Shown: piece by piece, positions 12,009 through 21,811 of the stretch
Layout of the letters: each line of letters opens with the position of its first letter
Position numbering within the stretch: position 1 is the first letter of the stretch
Assembly: GCA_010094045.1 (NCBI GenBank)
Contig: ML986768.1
Span: 22,720 to 86,719 of the forward strand
Direction of reading: 5' to 3'
DNA: 64,000 bases
Source: Lojkania enalia
Lineage: Eukaryota; Ascomycota; Dothideomycetes; Pleosporales
The notes under the pieces: generated by a model
Seen by the model: only the letters and a program-made list of their open reading frames with translations
Databases searched by the model: none
Told to the model about the DNA's origin: nothing
Position numbers and translations under genes: made by a program

Positions 12009-12227
12009 AGATAAACTCAGGTACAGCGTATGCATCGTTCCGTAACCGCAGCCCAAGTTCCCTACCTGAGTTCGCCCAGAAAATGGGCGTCTGATATGCA
12101 TGCCCATCTATCTGAAGTCGGTAAGTGTGGTGCCGCGACGAGGTTGGTGGAACATGGCTGGAGATAAGAGTTCCGATAACGAAGTGAGGGATGACATAAT
12201 CGGATACAATTACTAAAAGGGAGATAG
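12009..12227. promoter_or_regulatory. Cluster of GATA-factor motifs (HGATAR) in the amt/efm6 divergent promoter
   Basis: AGATAA at about 12009-12014 and 12162-12167, CGATAA at 12174-12179 and AGATAG at 12222-12227 all fit HGATAR, the binding site of AreA/NIT2-type GATA factors. They lie about 130-350 bp upstream of the ammonium transporter start, a family classically under nitrogen catabolite control. Such hexamers occur often by chance, so the regulation is an inference. Confidence 0.45.
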
Positions 12228-12484
12228 CATATCTGGATTTGGGTTTTATATGACTTTGTTCTTTTCGGGCATTTCAAACTCATTCTTGCGATCCAGAGTT
12301 TATGTCGAGAAATTTGAGGATAGAGTGTGGTTCGCATTTGGTATGGGTTCAAGTGGAGGGGCCTTCGTCTAATCTTTCCTCTTGCCTCCCCACTAAACCA
12401 CACTAGCCCTAGTGTTAATGGATATGCACAACTCTTTCTAACACCAACAACCTTCCACCACTTCCACTACCCTCTCGACCTGTT

Positions 12485-13399
12485 ATGCCGATGTCAGACA
12501 GTGAGAACGACGTTCTTGGTGTGAGCGAAGACCTCGTCCCACCAGCGGTCATCAAGTCCGCCGGCGACTCAGAGGTAGATTTCGATGGCTTAGTATCCCC
12601 GCCGTTGAGACTCCACGAGGATCTAAAGAATGGATGTGGTGGGCAGTTATGGCCAGCGGGCATGGTGTTGAGTAAATACATGTTGAGGAAGCATAGGGAT
12701 GACTTGGTTGGGAAGGAAATGTACGTATCTGTTAAGCCTAGCTGAGAGTAAAGATGATCAAACTAATTCTTATCATAGAGTCGAACTCGGGGCCGGGGGT
12801 GGGCTTGTTGGGTAGGCGATTTCTACACTTTCTTTTGTAATGTCTGGAGTTGCGCGTGGATTTTGTTCCCTCAAGTCCTCTTGCGATACTTTTTCGTGCC
12901 CGCGCATTTTCCTTATCGCGAAGTAGGCTGGCAGTAGCACTTGGTTGCAAGACCTCAAAAACTCTCCACATTACGGATCAACTCCCCATGTTCGACCTCA
13001 TGAAGCAGAATATCTCGCTCAATGGTCTGTCGTCACGTGTCGCCGCAAGTATCTACGACTGGGGTGCACCTCCTCCTCCCAACATTCCATTCCATCCGGA
13101 CATTATCCTCGCGGCCGACTGCGTGTACTTCGAACCAGCTTTTCCGCTCCTGCAGCAGACTCTGAAAGACCTGATAGGAGAGAAGACGGTATGCTATTTT
13201 TGCTTCAAGAAAAGAAGGAGGGCCGATTTGCAGTTCATGAAAGTTGCAAGGAAGATGTTTAATGTGAGGGAGGTGGATGACGATCCGGATAAGGAGGTCT
13301 ATTCGAGAGAGAATTTGTTCCTGTGAGTGGATCACCGCATTTAGAAAGCGAAGAATATCTAATTTTCGATTTAGATACGAGATCACGAAGAAGCCGTGA
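12485..13399 (+). CDS. efm6: Protein-lysine methyltransferase, Efm6 type (methyltransferase 16 family)
   Basis: This is a seven-beta-strand SAM-dependent enzyme; yeast Efm6 methylates translation factor eEF1A on lysine. Four exons (12485-12720, 12779-12811, 12927-13322, 13375-13399) give 229 residues. Introns are 58, 115 and 52 nt. The second exon is only 33 nt and encodes most of the SAM-binding loop, VELGAGGGLVG, completed by LAVALG in exon 3. GCGGQLWPAG before it and DIILAADCVYFEPAF after it are family signatures. The last exon adds only LYEITKKP. No single open frame spans the gene, so automated models may break it. The methylated substrate is assigned from the family. Confidence 0.86.
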
Positions 13400-14045
13400 A
13401 TTCGTTCGTGAACACGTGCTGTTAATCAAAAATATATTAAATAATTTACATCGAGATCCGATGCTTGGCTGTCGGGTAGACGCATAACTCCGACCTTCGT
13501 ACTCCGTATTTATTGCCGCGACTGAGGCGAGATTTAGATCTCAGGTGAGCTAGGTTACGTAAAGACATCAACCACACGCCAATCGTAGAAGAAAATATCC
13601 ATTACTACCCTGTCGCCTTTTTCCCATGTTTCGGAGCCCGTAACCAGTTAATATAAAGTATAGAAACTGTTACCATAATAGGAATATCTATTCGCCGCTA
13701 TGTCGCGTTGCCTACTTCATTTGTGAAGAAGTCACCCAACAATCAGCCAATGCCCCGAGAGTTCCATCGCTAAATTCTGTTGTCTAGTGTCATATTATTT
13801 TACAACGGCCTCAGCTTTAATCTACCCTTTCTCCTCGGTAACTTGATTGGGAATAGGTAATTCCTCAGCGCGAATCTCCTTTTGTCCAGTTCAAGAACAA
13901 TTGATTAACTATGCATGGCAAGGGGACAAAGAACGGCGAAGTGAATGCGAAAAATACGAAAGGCCATAGAGAGATGGGCGGTTCTAGACATGAAAGAATC
14001 CAGAACAGGAGAGCCGCCAGATGCTCAGTGATTCAACTAATTGCC
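13400..14045. other. Intergenic, AT-rich
   Basis: This is DNA between efm6 and the secreted-protein gene. One open frame (13911-14204) overlaps the real start of the next gene and has no coding character. I see nothing else. Confidence 0.5.
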
Positions 14046-14052
14046 TATATAA
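14046..14052 (+). promoter_or_regulatory. TATA box of the secreted protein gene
   Basis: TATATAA lies 82 bp upstream of the ATG at 14134. Strong TATA boxes are typical of inducible fungal genes. Confidence 0.55.
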
Positions 14053-14133
14053 CTTCGGGCGGCCCGCGTAGAATTCAATCATTCTCATTCAATCTAGTGT
14101 CACTCTTCAAAGCCGCCCTGGAAGTCTTCCAAC

Positions 14134-14623
14134 ATGAAGTTCCTCACCATCACAGCTTTGCTCGCGGCATCTGCCTCTGCCGCCGAACTAAAAGCCTGCT
14201 CTAGCACTAATATGGGCGGTACATGCAACGTTAAGGTAAGCAGCGCAACTCAATACTACTAAGTCCATTTTATGTCATGAATCACAACAACTAACGATGC
14301 ATTCTAGACTAGTTTGTACGTTGACTCCGCGAGGCTCCTAATAGCCATCATGGCGTACTGATCCCATCCATAGCGGCAAGATTACGGGAAACTGGAGATC
14401 GTATAATTGGCGCTCAAGCACAAACTACTGCGTCAAGATCTGTAAAGACTGCACGGTATGCATAAGCATTCTCTTCACTCTGTAGGTTTGGATATTAATT
14501 GTGGGGTAATAGGAATTGGGATGGCGCTGCCAGAGCTACAGCAACAACGACATATCGTTTAACAAGGCTATTCTCTTTAATTGGGCGGGCGGTTCGGGCC
14601 CTGATTCCACTACCTGCTGCTAG
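14134..14623 (+). CDS. Small cysteine-rich secreted protein (100 aa, 8 mature cysteines)
   Basis: I do not recognise the family. Four exons (14134-14235, 14308-14315, 14374-14455, 14513-14623) give 100 residues. The second exon is only 8 nt (ACTAGTTT), bounded by ATTCTAG and GTACGT; including it keeps frame from signal peptide to stop. The first 17 residues (MKFLTITALLAASASAA) are a clear signal peptide. The mature 83 residues contain eight cysteines, with CVKICKDC in the middle and a terminal CC, consistent with four disulfides. It is rich in Asn, Ser, Trp and Tyr. Such proteins may be effectors, antimicrobial proteins or surface proteins; which one cannot be told. It sits at the edge of the gene-poor region. 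Confidence 0.75.
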
Positions 14624-17600
14624 TATATAAGGATGATGATATGAATAAATAGAATTGAGCTATTATTGGCGTTGCACTGATTCTCGTATAATTGATTCTG
14701 TGAAGGTGTTGTGTTTCGTGGCAAATGGCCATTGCTCTTGCCTCAGATCTAGCACGTGGACGTCATATATTAATTCCTATCCATCTACTAAGAGATTCCG
14801 GGTTGTGTCGTTCGCTTTGGACATTACGGTTCTATAATATCATAGCTTGCGCTAATTCTACTCACGGTGACTAAAATCTGCCACCTGACATTGCGAAATC
14901 TAAGTCCCTCGCGAATCGCCCTCATGTGCTCAGATATATGATGGCTCCTTCGGTGCATTGATAATACTTCTTCTAAATCCTTAACACGACGGCTTGTAGA
15001 ACCCCTAAGATGACGAGGGTAGCGGTGGGTGGGTTAATTCGGCAGGTGCAGCTCGGGAATGTGGCGGAAGGTGCATTAGTGCAGGCCACGCGGACAGCTG
15101 GAAGTAGGAAGTTCTTCAAATGAGCAATTGGCATCTACAACAAGTCACAAAGGCCATGGGTGGTGATGGTGAGGATAGAATGTAGCAGGGTACAGGGCTC
15201 ACAATATAGTAACGAATTACACTTGGTAAGATGAGAGTAAATGGTTAAAACATTTTGGCTAAGGCTTTCATTAGCTTATACCTGAATTCACGTCAGACAT
15301 CCAAAAAAAAAAAAAAAAAAAAAATTTTTTTTATGAGGGGTTTATACCACGGAGGGGATATAGTGGGTGCATGAAGATAAGAAGGATAATAGTGAAGGTA
15401 GGAATGATAGTAGTAAAGACATTAAGGATAGGAAAATGATATAGAAGACAATATTGCTGGTATGAAAAACAGGGGTGAAGAAAAGGGAAGGGAAGATTTA
15501 ATTGCTTGGTCAATGTGGTCAATGACATTAATGACGGAGTGTTCTAGTGAGAAGGAAGGAAATGCCGGCACGTAATATGTGTGATCTTACGCTTGGTGTC
15601 GAATGTGCTTTTACTTTAGGGTTATTACGTCGATAGCAGGGAAAAGGGGCCCTTGCATGAAAGTAGGACTTATGTGAAGGCAGGAAACCTGTGTTTGTTG
15701 ATCTAGCACGGGTGAAGAGGCGAGCCGCTCATGAGAGTCAAAAATTCCAGAGTCGAAAAGTCCAGGAGACGATAAGGTCACTGCATGTAGATTTCGATTG
15801 GATTTGCAGCAGTGTCTAAAACCATTAGGTCAGTCAGCAGAGCTAATGGGGCCGCTTTGACCTGATGACAACCTCTGAGGAGCCCACTGGAAATGGTTTG
15901 GATCCGCTGTGCGATAGGAATGGTCACCTAGCACAAAGGGGTAACTCAAACCAACTATGCTTTACCGCACCGAAAAACCAAAAACAGCGGGGCTAAGGGA
16001 AATCCCGTAGCTGTATTAGATATTAGTTCAACGAATAAAGTCCGAAGAGTAATGGCTGATAGAGATCTATCTCCCATTGATGTGGTCGACTTTAGGTAGA
16101 GGTGCGTGAGTGATACACATAAGGCTTTTAGAAAGAGAGGATGGGGAATTGTTGTTGCTTTTTGGTTGAGAGCAAATGATTGCTTGAGAAAGGTTGTTTC
16201 GGGGATGGGGAAGAAAAATGAAGAAGGTGACTCTAGGCTGAGAGGAGAGTGCTTATATGCAATAGAATTCTTGGCGCATTAGCAGAGCACGTGTACTCGC
16301 TATCAAATCACGTTATTCTCGCTCGTGCTCAAACTACAAAAGTCTGAAGCAATAGAGGGTTGGGGTATGCCGGCGGGAACGGGGGTTAATAAGCGTTAGT
16401 AGGAAGCGGGGGGAGGAATGGAGCTGGGAAACTCGAAGTGGGGAGCATTTTTAACGTAAGGTTTTGTCTGTATAGATACATAGCTTGCTTCCGCTACTGC
16501 TGTCGATATGAGCTTTGACGAATGCTTGAAAGGAATTCTTCCCATGACTTCATTAGACATTGGTCGTAGTTAGGAACCCCCACTGATTTTCTCCTCCCAC
16601 ATCTGACTACGCCTTCTTTCCCTTTTTAGTTTGCTGCATCGAATAATTTAGACAAGTATATCGTGACATTAATAGCTGGTATCTCAAACAAGTCTCGGCT
16701 ATTGCGGAGGTGACATATTATCTAGGCGTGCCATCCGTATGTTTTAAAAAGGTCACAGGGTCAGGCTAACATACGTATAACCTTAGCATATCATGGTCTG
16801 GATCTAAACGGCGACGGCGTATGTAATGCTACTCATGGTTCATGTTTAAGCGGTTTTCGAGTTTCAACCGTACTCCTGAGCTTGGGTTGTATTAGGTTTT
16901 GCTACAAGAGCAGCATAGTAATAGTGGTGAACTTTGCGCCCTCTAAGATATTGTGCAAAATAGCTAATGAGTATTAGTTAGGATGGATGGCAGGAAAACG
17001 ATGTAAGGAGGACAGCTAGCAGATATTTTTCCGAAATATATGGCATTACGAGCGTCTAGCAGCGATGGAAGGGTGACTCTGATGCAGAGGTAATTGCGCA
17101 ATGATGTGGAAATAATCTACCCATTCGGCGTAGGGCAAGCCCGGTCCGGTCCGGTTGGCCAGCAGGAGAAGCCACAGGTCGAAGTTACAAGGCATTTCAG
17201 GACCAAGGTCGATACAGTTGGAGGTTTTTTTTGGTTCATATCACTTTCACTGGGCTCATTGTAGCTCGGCATGATCTTCCCTCGCGTTCAGTGAATTAAC
17301 CCTTCGAATACCATGGGGCTGTGGCCTGTATAGGGAAGGCGATATTCTGAACAGGGATCATATGCATATCGCAAGACTAGCTAGACCTCCCGTCCTACAA
17401 GAAATAGCGAGCACTAGCTGTCAGAACTATGGTGAGCGCGGATTCAAAGGGGATCATGGCCCTGAGTTAGAGATAAGATCGATGAGGTGATTGACCGTCC
17501 AGAAAATTGAAGAGCCAAAGGGCAACTCATGACCTTGAAGCTTGCAAATTTAGAGTCAAAGTTGGCGTTCGGCCTCCGCTCCCTAGGACCATTTGCCATA

Positions 17601-18014
17601 TGATGCAGCGGTCCCGGACCTGAGGGGAAATTTCGGCGGGCGGACACTGCAGCCTCGAGACGCGGTTTCCAATATTACGAGCCCATCTGAGGAAAAGAGT
17701 GCACTACAAAAGAGTATTGCCTAATCGTTGTTACTAAAATCAGAATTGCGAAAGAGAGTGAGAGTAGCAATGGCTGCACATGCTGGGGCTGCTCACTAAA
17801 CTTTCCCTAGTGCTCGCTCCGTTCTTGAAGCACGAAGGGGGAGAAAATAGCAAGCGAGTTGACACAAGCCCTAAACATCATTCACGGGTATGCCAGTCGC
17901 CAAGTAATGCAGATGTCTGGAGCACATATTGCGCCTAGTATTCTACTAATCTATTAATCTACTCATACCGTCACCCTGTCTTCGCATCCCATCCAGCCGC
18001 CTTCATGTCAAAAC
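14624..18014. other. 3.4-kb gene-free AT-rich stretch
   Basis: No open frame here has coding character or a recognisable family. It contains a long A/T homopolymer (listed separately) and scattered short frames. It may contain old repeats, but I saw no terminal repeats or transposase motifs. Confidence 0.5.
15303..15332. repeat. A22T8 homopolymer tract
   Basis: Twenty-two A are followed directly by eight T. This could be a natural poly(dA:dT) tract, an old retroelement tail or an assembly-sensitive spot. Confidence 0.85.
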
Positions 18015-18431
18015 TTATTGCTGCGTAGTCTCTTCACCCTTCAGCGCCTCCATTCTCAGCTGATTCCTCTTCCCAAGTATCCTCAAAGTATTCTGCCTCT
18101 CGATCTCCGTCATATGCTCCCAATTTGCAATGCGACTTAATGTTCCATCCCGGTTGACAACCATTGGCCCGAGGTGGTCGAGCTTCACGGCGGAACCGCT
18201 ACTCATTTCAAGCTTCGCTGCTTCGCTATCCGAGGGTGGTTCTGGCAGTGGAAGCGGCTGTCTCAAATCAGTCGAGACTGGTGATTCGGCGGCTTTCGTG
18301 GCACAGCGGTTGTTTGAAATTTCTATCGCCATTGTCCGAAGGTGGGTGGAGGCAGGGCAGCAGTATGCGATTAGGGGCGGCTGTAGCAATTGAAAGTGAG
18401 CGATTCGCGCAATGCGGTAGAGGGATGTCAT
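18015..18431 (-). CDS. Small conserved fungal protein of unknown function
   Basis: An uninterrupted frame of 138 residues. The C-terminal half has a block I associate with a widespread short fungal protein of unknown role: LDHLGPMVVNRDGTLSR followed by MTEIERQNTLRILGKRN. The N-terminus (MTSLYRIARIAHFQLLQ) is basic and amphipathic and could target mitochondria; an alternative start at the second Met (MAIEISNNR) would remove it. The middle is rich in Pro and Ser. No catalytic motif is visible. It stands alone in a gene-poor stretch yet is not decayed, which suggests purifying selection. Confidence 0.7.
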   Translation of the reverse strand: MTSLYRIARIAHFQLLQPPLIAYCCPASTHLRTMAIEISNNRCATKAAESPVSTDLRQPLPLPEPPSDSEAAKLEMSSGSAVKLDHLGPMVVNRDGTLSRIANWEHMTEIERQNTLRILGKRNQLRMEALKGEETTQQ

Positions 18432-18906
18432 GGCGAACGGCCTGCCAAAGGATACGCCATTTTATGTTCGCAATCAAGGTCCAGCGCAAAACGTGGAGAC
18501 GTTGCTCTCGTACCTTCTGGAATCTAATCTCTAAGCCGGTTTGCGGCGGAGATGGCGGCGCTGACTAAGCCAACTACTCATCTTTAAGAGTCGCGAATAG
18601 CAAGGAGAGATCAATAGCTTGTTGTTTGTTTGCAATAAACCCCTGGTTGTAGAGATTAATTTGCCATTCTGGCTTGGACATTGTCTTTTTCTAAATCCAA
18701 ATCTCGTTAACTTGCTTGGAGAATGACCCGGAAGTAGGCCTTCGAAGGCACGGGGCAAAGATGTATTCTACGTTGGCTTCTTGTATTGAACTTAGAATCT
18801 AGAGGGATTATGTTTAATCGAAAGTTTCTTTGGGCTATTGCTAGGGGCCGAACTTGAGGTATGAACGGAGAACGCGGAAGCCCAGGAAAAGATCAATCTC
18901 TCAACC

Positions 18907-19070
18907 ATGGCTTCCGAACGTCCTGACTCTCCCGAACTCGGTAAGATGCCGTCGCCATAAGTACCTGGTAGCGTGATTTAGAGACCGTTCCGAGCTGGTC
19001 GCGGGTTAAGATAATCCAAGAGGGGAAGAAATGGGTCCGCTCGACTACATTAACTCTAGTAGAAGGCTAA
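18907..19070 (+). CDS. Possible very short two-exon gene or gene fragment (40 aa)
   Basis: ATGGCTTCCGAACG starts a frame whose 34-nt first exon ends at a GTAAGA donor (18941). The acceptor TTTAG at 18981 continues it as ETVPSWSRVKIIQEGKK and a stop at 19068-19070. The join is in frame and coding-like, but the product is only 40 residues and the intron only 41 nt. It may be a 5' fragment of a gene whose remainder is lost. Function unknown. Confidence 0.25.
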
Positions 19071-19080
19071 GATATAATTC

Positions 19081-19515
19081 CTATCTACGTCTATCAACAT
19101 CACTCTCAAAATGCCATAAACCGGTAATGGGAGACCTTTTATGCCCTTCGTACCCCAAATCCTACCATCCCACTAATAAATCATCACAAAACTGATCATT
19201 TAGATCAAAGTTCCAACGAGGTAGGTCATCTCTAGGCCCAAGAAACCCCTCGCTCAAGTCAACTCCTGTGCTGAATCTCGCTAAGCAATCACCATAATTG
19301 TTCCAGGCCTTACAGTGGAAAAATATTCATGTTTTGTCCTTATCAAAAGCATCTTTGACCTCGAGGTTGATAGGCTCTGGGAGGCCGTACCCGTCAATAG
19401 GATCACCTCTACCTTTGTCGCCTTCGCACCACTGGAGTTAACGAGGGTCCAATTGCATTGGTTGGTTGGGAAGAGGGTAAATTACTTGACCGTATACTCT
19501 CCGGACTTCGGATCC
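19081..19515 (-). pseudogene. Unrecognised decayed reading frame
   Basis: One minus-strand frame reads like protein for about 145 codons but carries internal stops (TAA, TGA, TAG). Coding-like pieces include CEGDKGRGDPIDGYGLPEP, ARFSTGVDLSEGFLGPRDD and RWNFDLNDQFCDDLLVGW. Composition (Asp/Gly/Trp rich) suggests an extracellular or carbohydrate-related protein, but I cannot name a family. It lies directly downstream of the next pseudogene on the same strand. Confidence 0.4.
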
Positions 19516-19639
19516 ATCATTTAACCTACGTGCATGCTCCACCTTTCAGTAATCTGAGGGCACGCGAGGTCTGACTCTGGCTTCGGCTCAGGCTCCAGTT
19601 CTGGCCCTAGTGTGGGTTCTGGGAAAATGTTTAAAATGC

Positions 19640-20245
19640 AACCAACGTTGAGACCTATATCATTCAGACCCTAAATTCTAGAAGGTGGAAACATTAGACA
19701 GCTGAAAGGAGAAGTGAGATCGCAGCCATTTGCAACGACAGCCATTTAAAGAGCCAGTTTCGTGCTATACAAGGACGAGTTAAGCATCTATGGATTGAAA
19801 TATCTAGTTGCAAGGCGTTCTTTAATAAAGCCGTAGTAGTCCCATTAGGTGTTTGGCGTTGACATGTGGTATTGTGAGAAGTGCTTCGTGCCTTTGCCTG
19901 CGCAGAGAACGTCAAAGCCTGCTGTACGAGCCTAGTCGACCATTTCGGTTATGAGTTCAGGTTGATCGCCAGACATGCAGCCATGACAATATACTTCTTG
20001 TGCTCACAGTAGAATAAGCCATGCCGGACGCCCACAGCAGGGTCACCGGTTACTTCGAGGATAATATAGATACCCGGAGTCAGACTAATAGCAGCTAGAT
20101 CGGTAGTAGTGACAGTCTTTCTCTGTTTGAGTCCTTCAAGAGGTAGAGATACGGTAGCATCATTGTTGTTTTCGTAAAGCCTGTACGCTTGAGAGAACTG
20201 AGAGCGCGTTTGGGGGAGATATCGGCAATGGCTGCTAGCCTTGCA
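19640..20245 (-). pseudogene. Decayed homoserine-dehydrogenase-like oxidoreductase (COG4091, SAF-domain family)
   Basis: Read from 20245 downward, pieces appear in the N-to-C order of this NAD(P)-binding family. First comes the end of the Rossmann strand (AAIADISPKRALSSLKRTGF), then after a frame change PGIYIILEVTGDPAVGVRHG and YCEHKKYIVMAA. A second frame follows with SGDQPELITEMVD, ARTAGFDVLCAGKGTKHF, WDYYGFIKERLATRYFNP and MAVVANGCDL. That frame carries at least four in-frame stops at sites that are sense codons in relatives. The segment between IVMAA and GDQPE is shorter than expected, so there is a deletion too. Stops are not all C-to-T type, so simple RIP does not explain them. Family assignment is from motif memory. 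Confidence 0.7.
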
Positions 20246-21811
20246 CCCTTTACGCAGTGTGATTGAAAGATTTTAATGGATGTTGGACACTCTGAACGGC
20301 GTTGATTGGGTGGCTAGGGTACTTGCTGGTACTTACCATATACTTAGTCGAGATGAGACGAGCATGCTTCCGGTCCTACGTTCAAACGTTCTCCGCTATT
20401 GTTTCACAAATAGTTTTGCACTTAATCGCTCGAGCTCGCTACCATAGAATCCTACCCGCTAGCATGGTCCTGGCAATTAAAGCATTACCACAACAAGCAA
20501 CATTCAGGAAAAGTGTTGAATACCGTAGTCGTTCCACGGTTCGAGCAGTTGCATATTCCATCTTTCTCCCATGGGTGATAGGGCTTGTCATGTTGGGGAT
20601 GTCAAAATTCTACCGACCGATCTTCCGCCTAGTTTTTTTTTAATTGAAGAATTTAACAGATGAATATGCCCCGCTGTGCACTCCGCTTGCCATTCAACCA
20701 TAGAAATTCATGTCGAAGTTACAAGAATTCCAGCAGGATAAAATCCTATTACGTGGCTTGCTGTGAACTACCAGCTTTCCGGCCGAAACTCCATATGCCT
20801 TTGGGGTAGCGATCTCTTATTTGATACAACTCGAGGGTAATGGCGGGAGAGGCGAAGTATTCCTAAATATAAACGTCACGAAGAAACTGCTTGTTTGCCC
20901 TCAGCCAAACGTCTCCAAATTCTCGGTCTCGGTCTCGGTCTCAAGGTGCTAGGTTGCCAATCCTCGGTTGTTACACGGGCTAGTGTTTTGACATCGGCCC
21001 GATTTCCCCACATGGCGTTGAAACTCTTGGGAGAGAGCATTCACACGCTGAATATAGACCGATTCATGATTACTATGGTGCCCGGGATTTTCAACTGACA
21101 TGGAAACACTGAGAGAAAGCACTGGATCTTCAGAAGGACCATAGATTGCAAGGTTGCTCGACTAATCGCAAGCCTCATTTAATGTTGTAGACGACCGTCT
21201 GCAGCGAGGTTGCAGCAGCAAAACAGACGAAGCAGGGCGAGATGACAGACATGGCGGACCTAGAAGGAAACTCCGAGCTTGTCAGCCTATCTTCTTCTTC
21301 CGCCCCGTGCCGACCAACGTTGACAATGCGCTCAAGCCAGATGTGCAAGTGACAAAAAGCGAAATGCAAAGTTCTACCAGGTAACCGAAAATGTTGAAAT
21401 TGCCAGCGTCGGAATATTGACTGCGCGAAGAACCATGCTGATAGTAGCGCAACAGTTGCCGAGTTTGAAAATCGCCACGAGGATATTCGCATCTAATATT
21501 TAATTAGAATGCAGTACATACTAATTTCAGGCCAAAAATTGGTAGCGAACGTGCCAATATTCAAGCCACTCAGTCACATCAGACGCAAGACTCTAGTAGA
21601 GTGTAGCAAACCAATCGTAATGGCCGCAACCCCTGGAATACGCCTAATAGACGCTCCTGGATCAGAATTAGCTAGGAGAAGTGTCTCCGATGTAGTTAAC
21701 TCACGATAGGTTGAGAATGCCCGCATGGTCATGACAAGAGAAAATTCCTAGGAACTTGGGGCCGATAATGAAGATGATGAAAGACGAGTAGCAGTGCCTG
21801 TGTAGGAACTG
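20246..21811. other. AT-rich region without intact gene
   Basis: No intact coding region. A plus-strand frame at 21509-21709 and short Arg/Cys-rich pieces near 21.2 kb could be upstream debris of the transcription-factor relic that follows, but I cannot align them with confidence. A CTCGGT triplet repeat lies near 20.93 kb. Confidence 0.4.
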
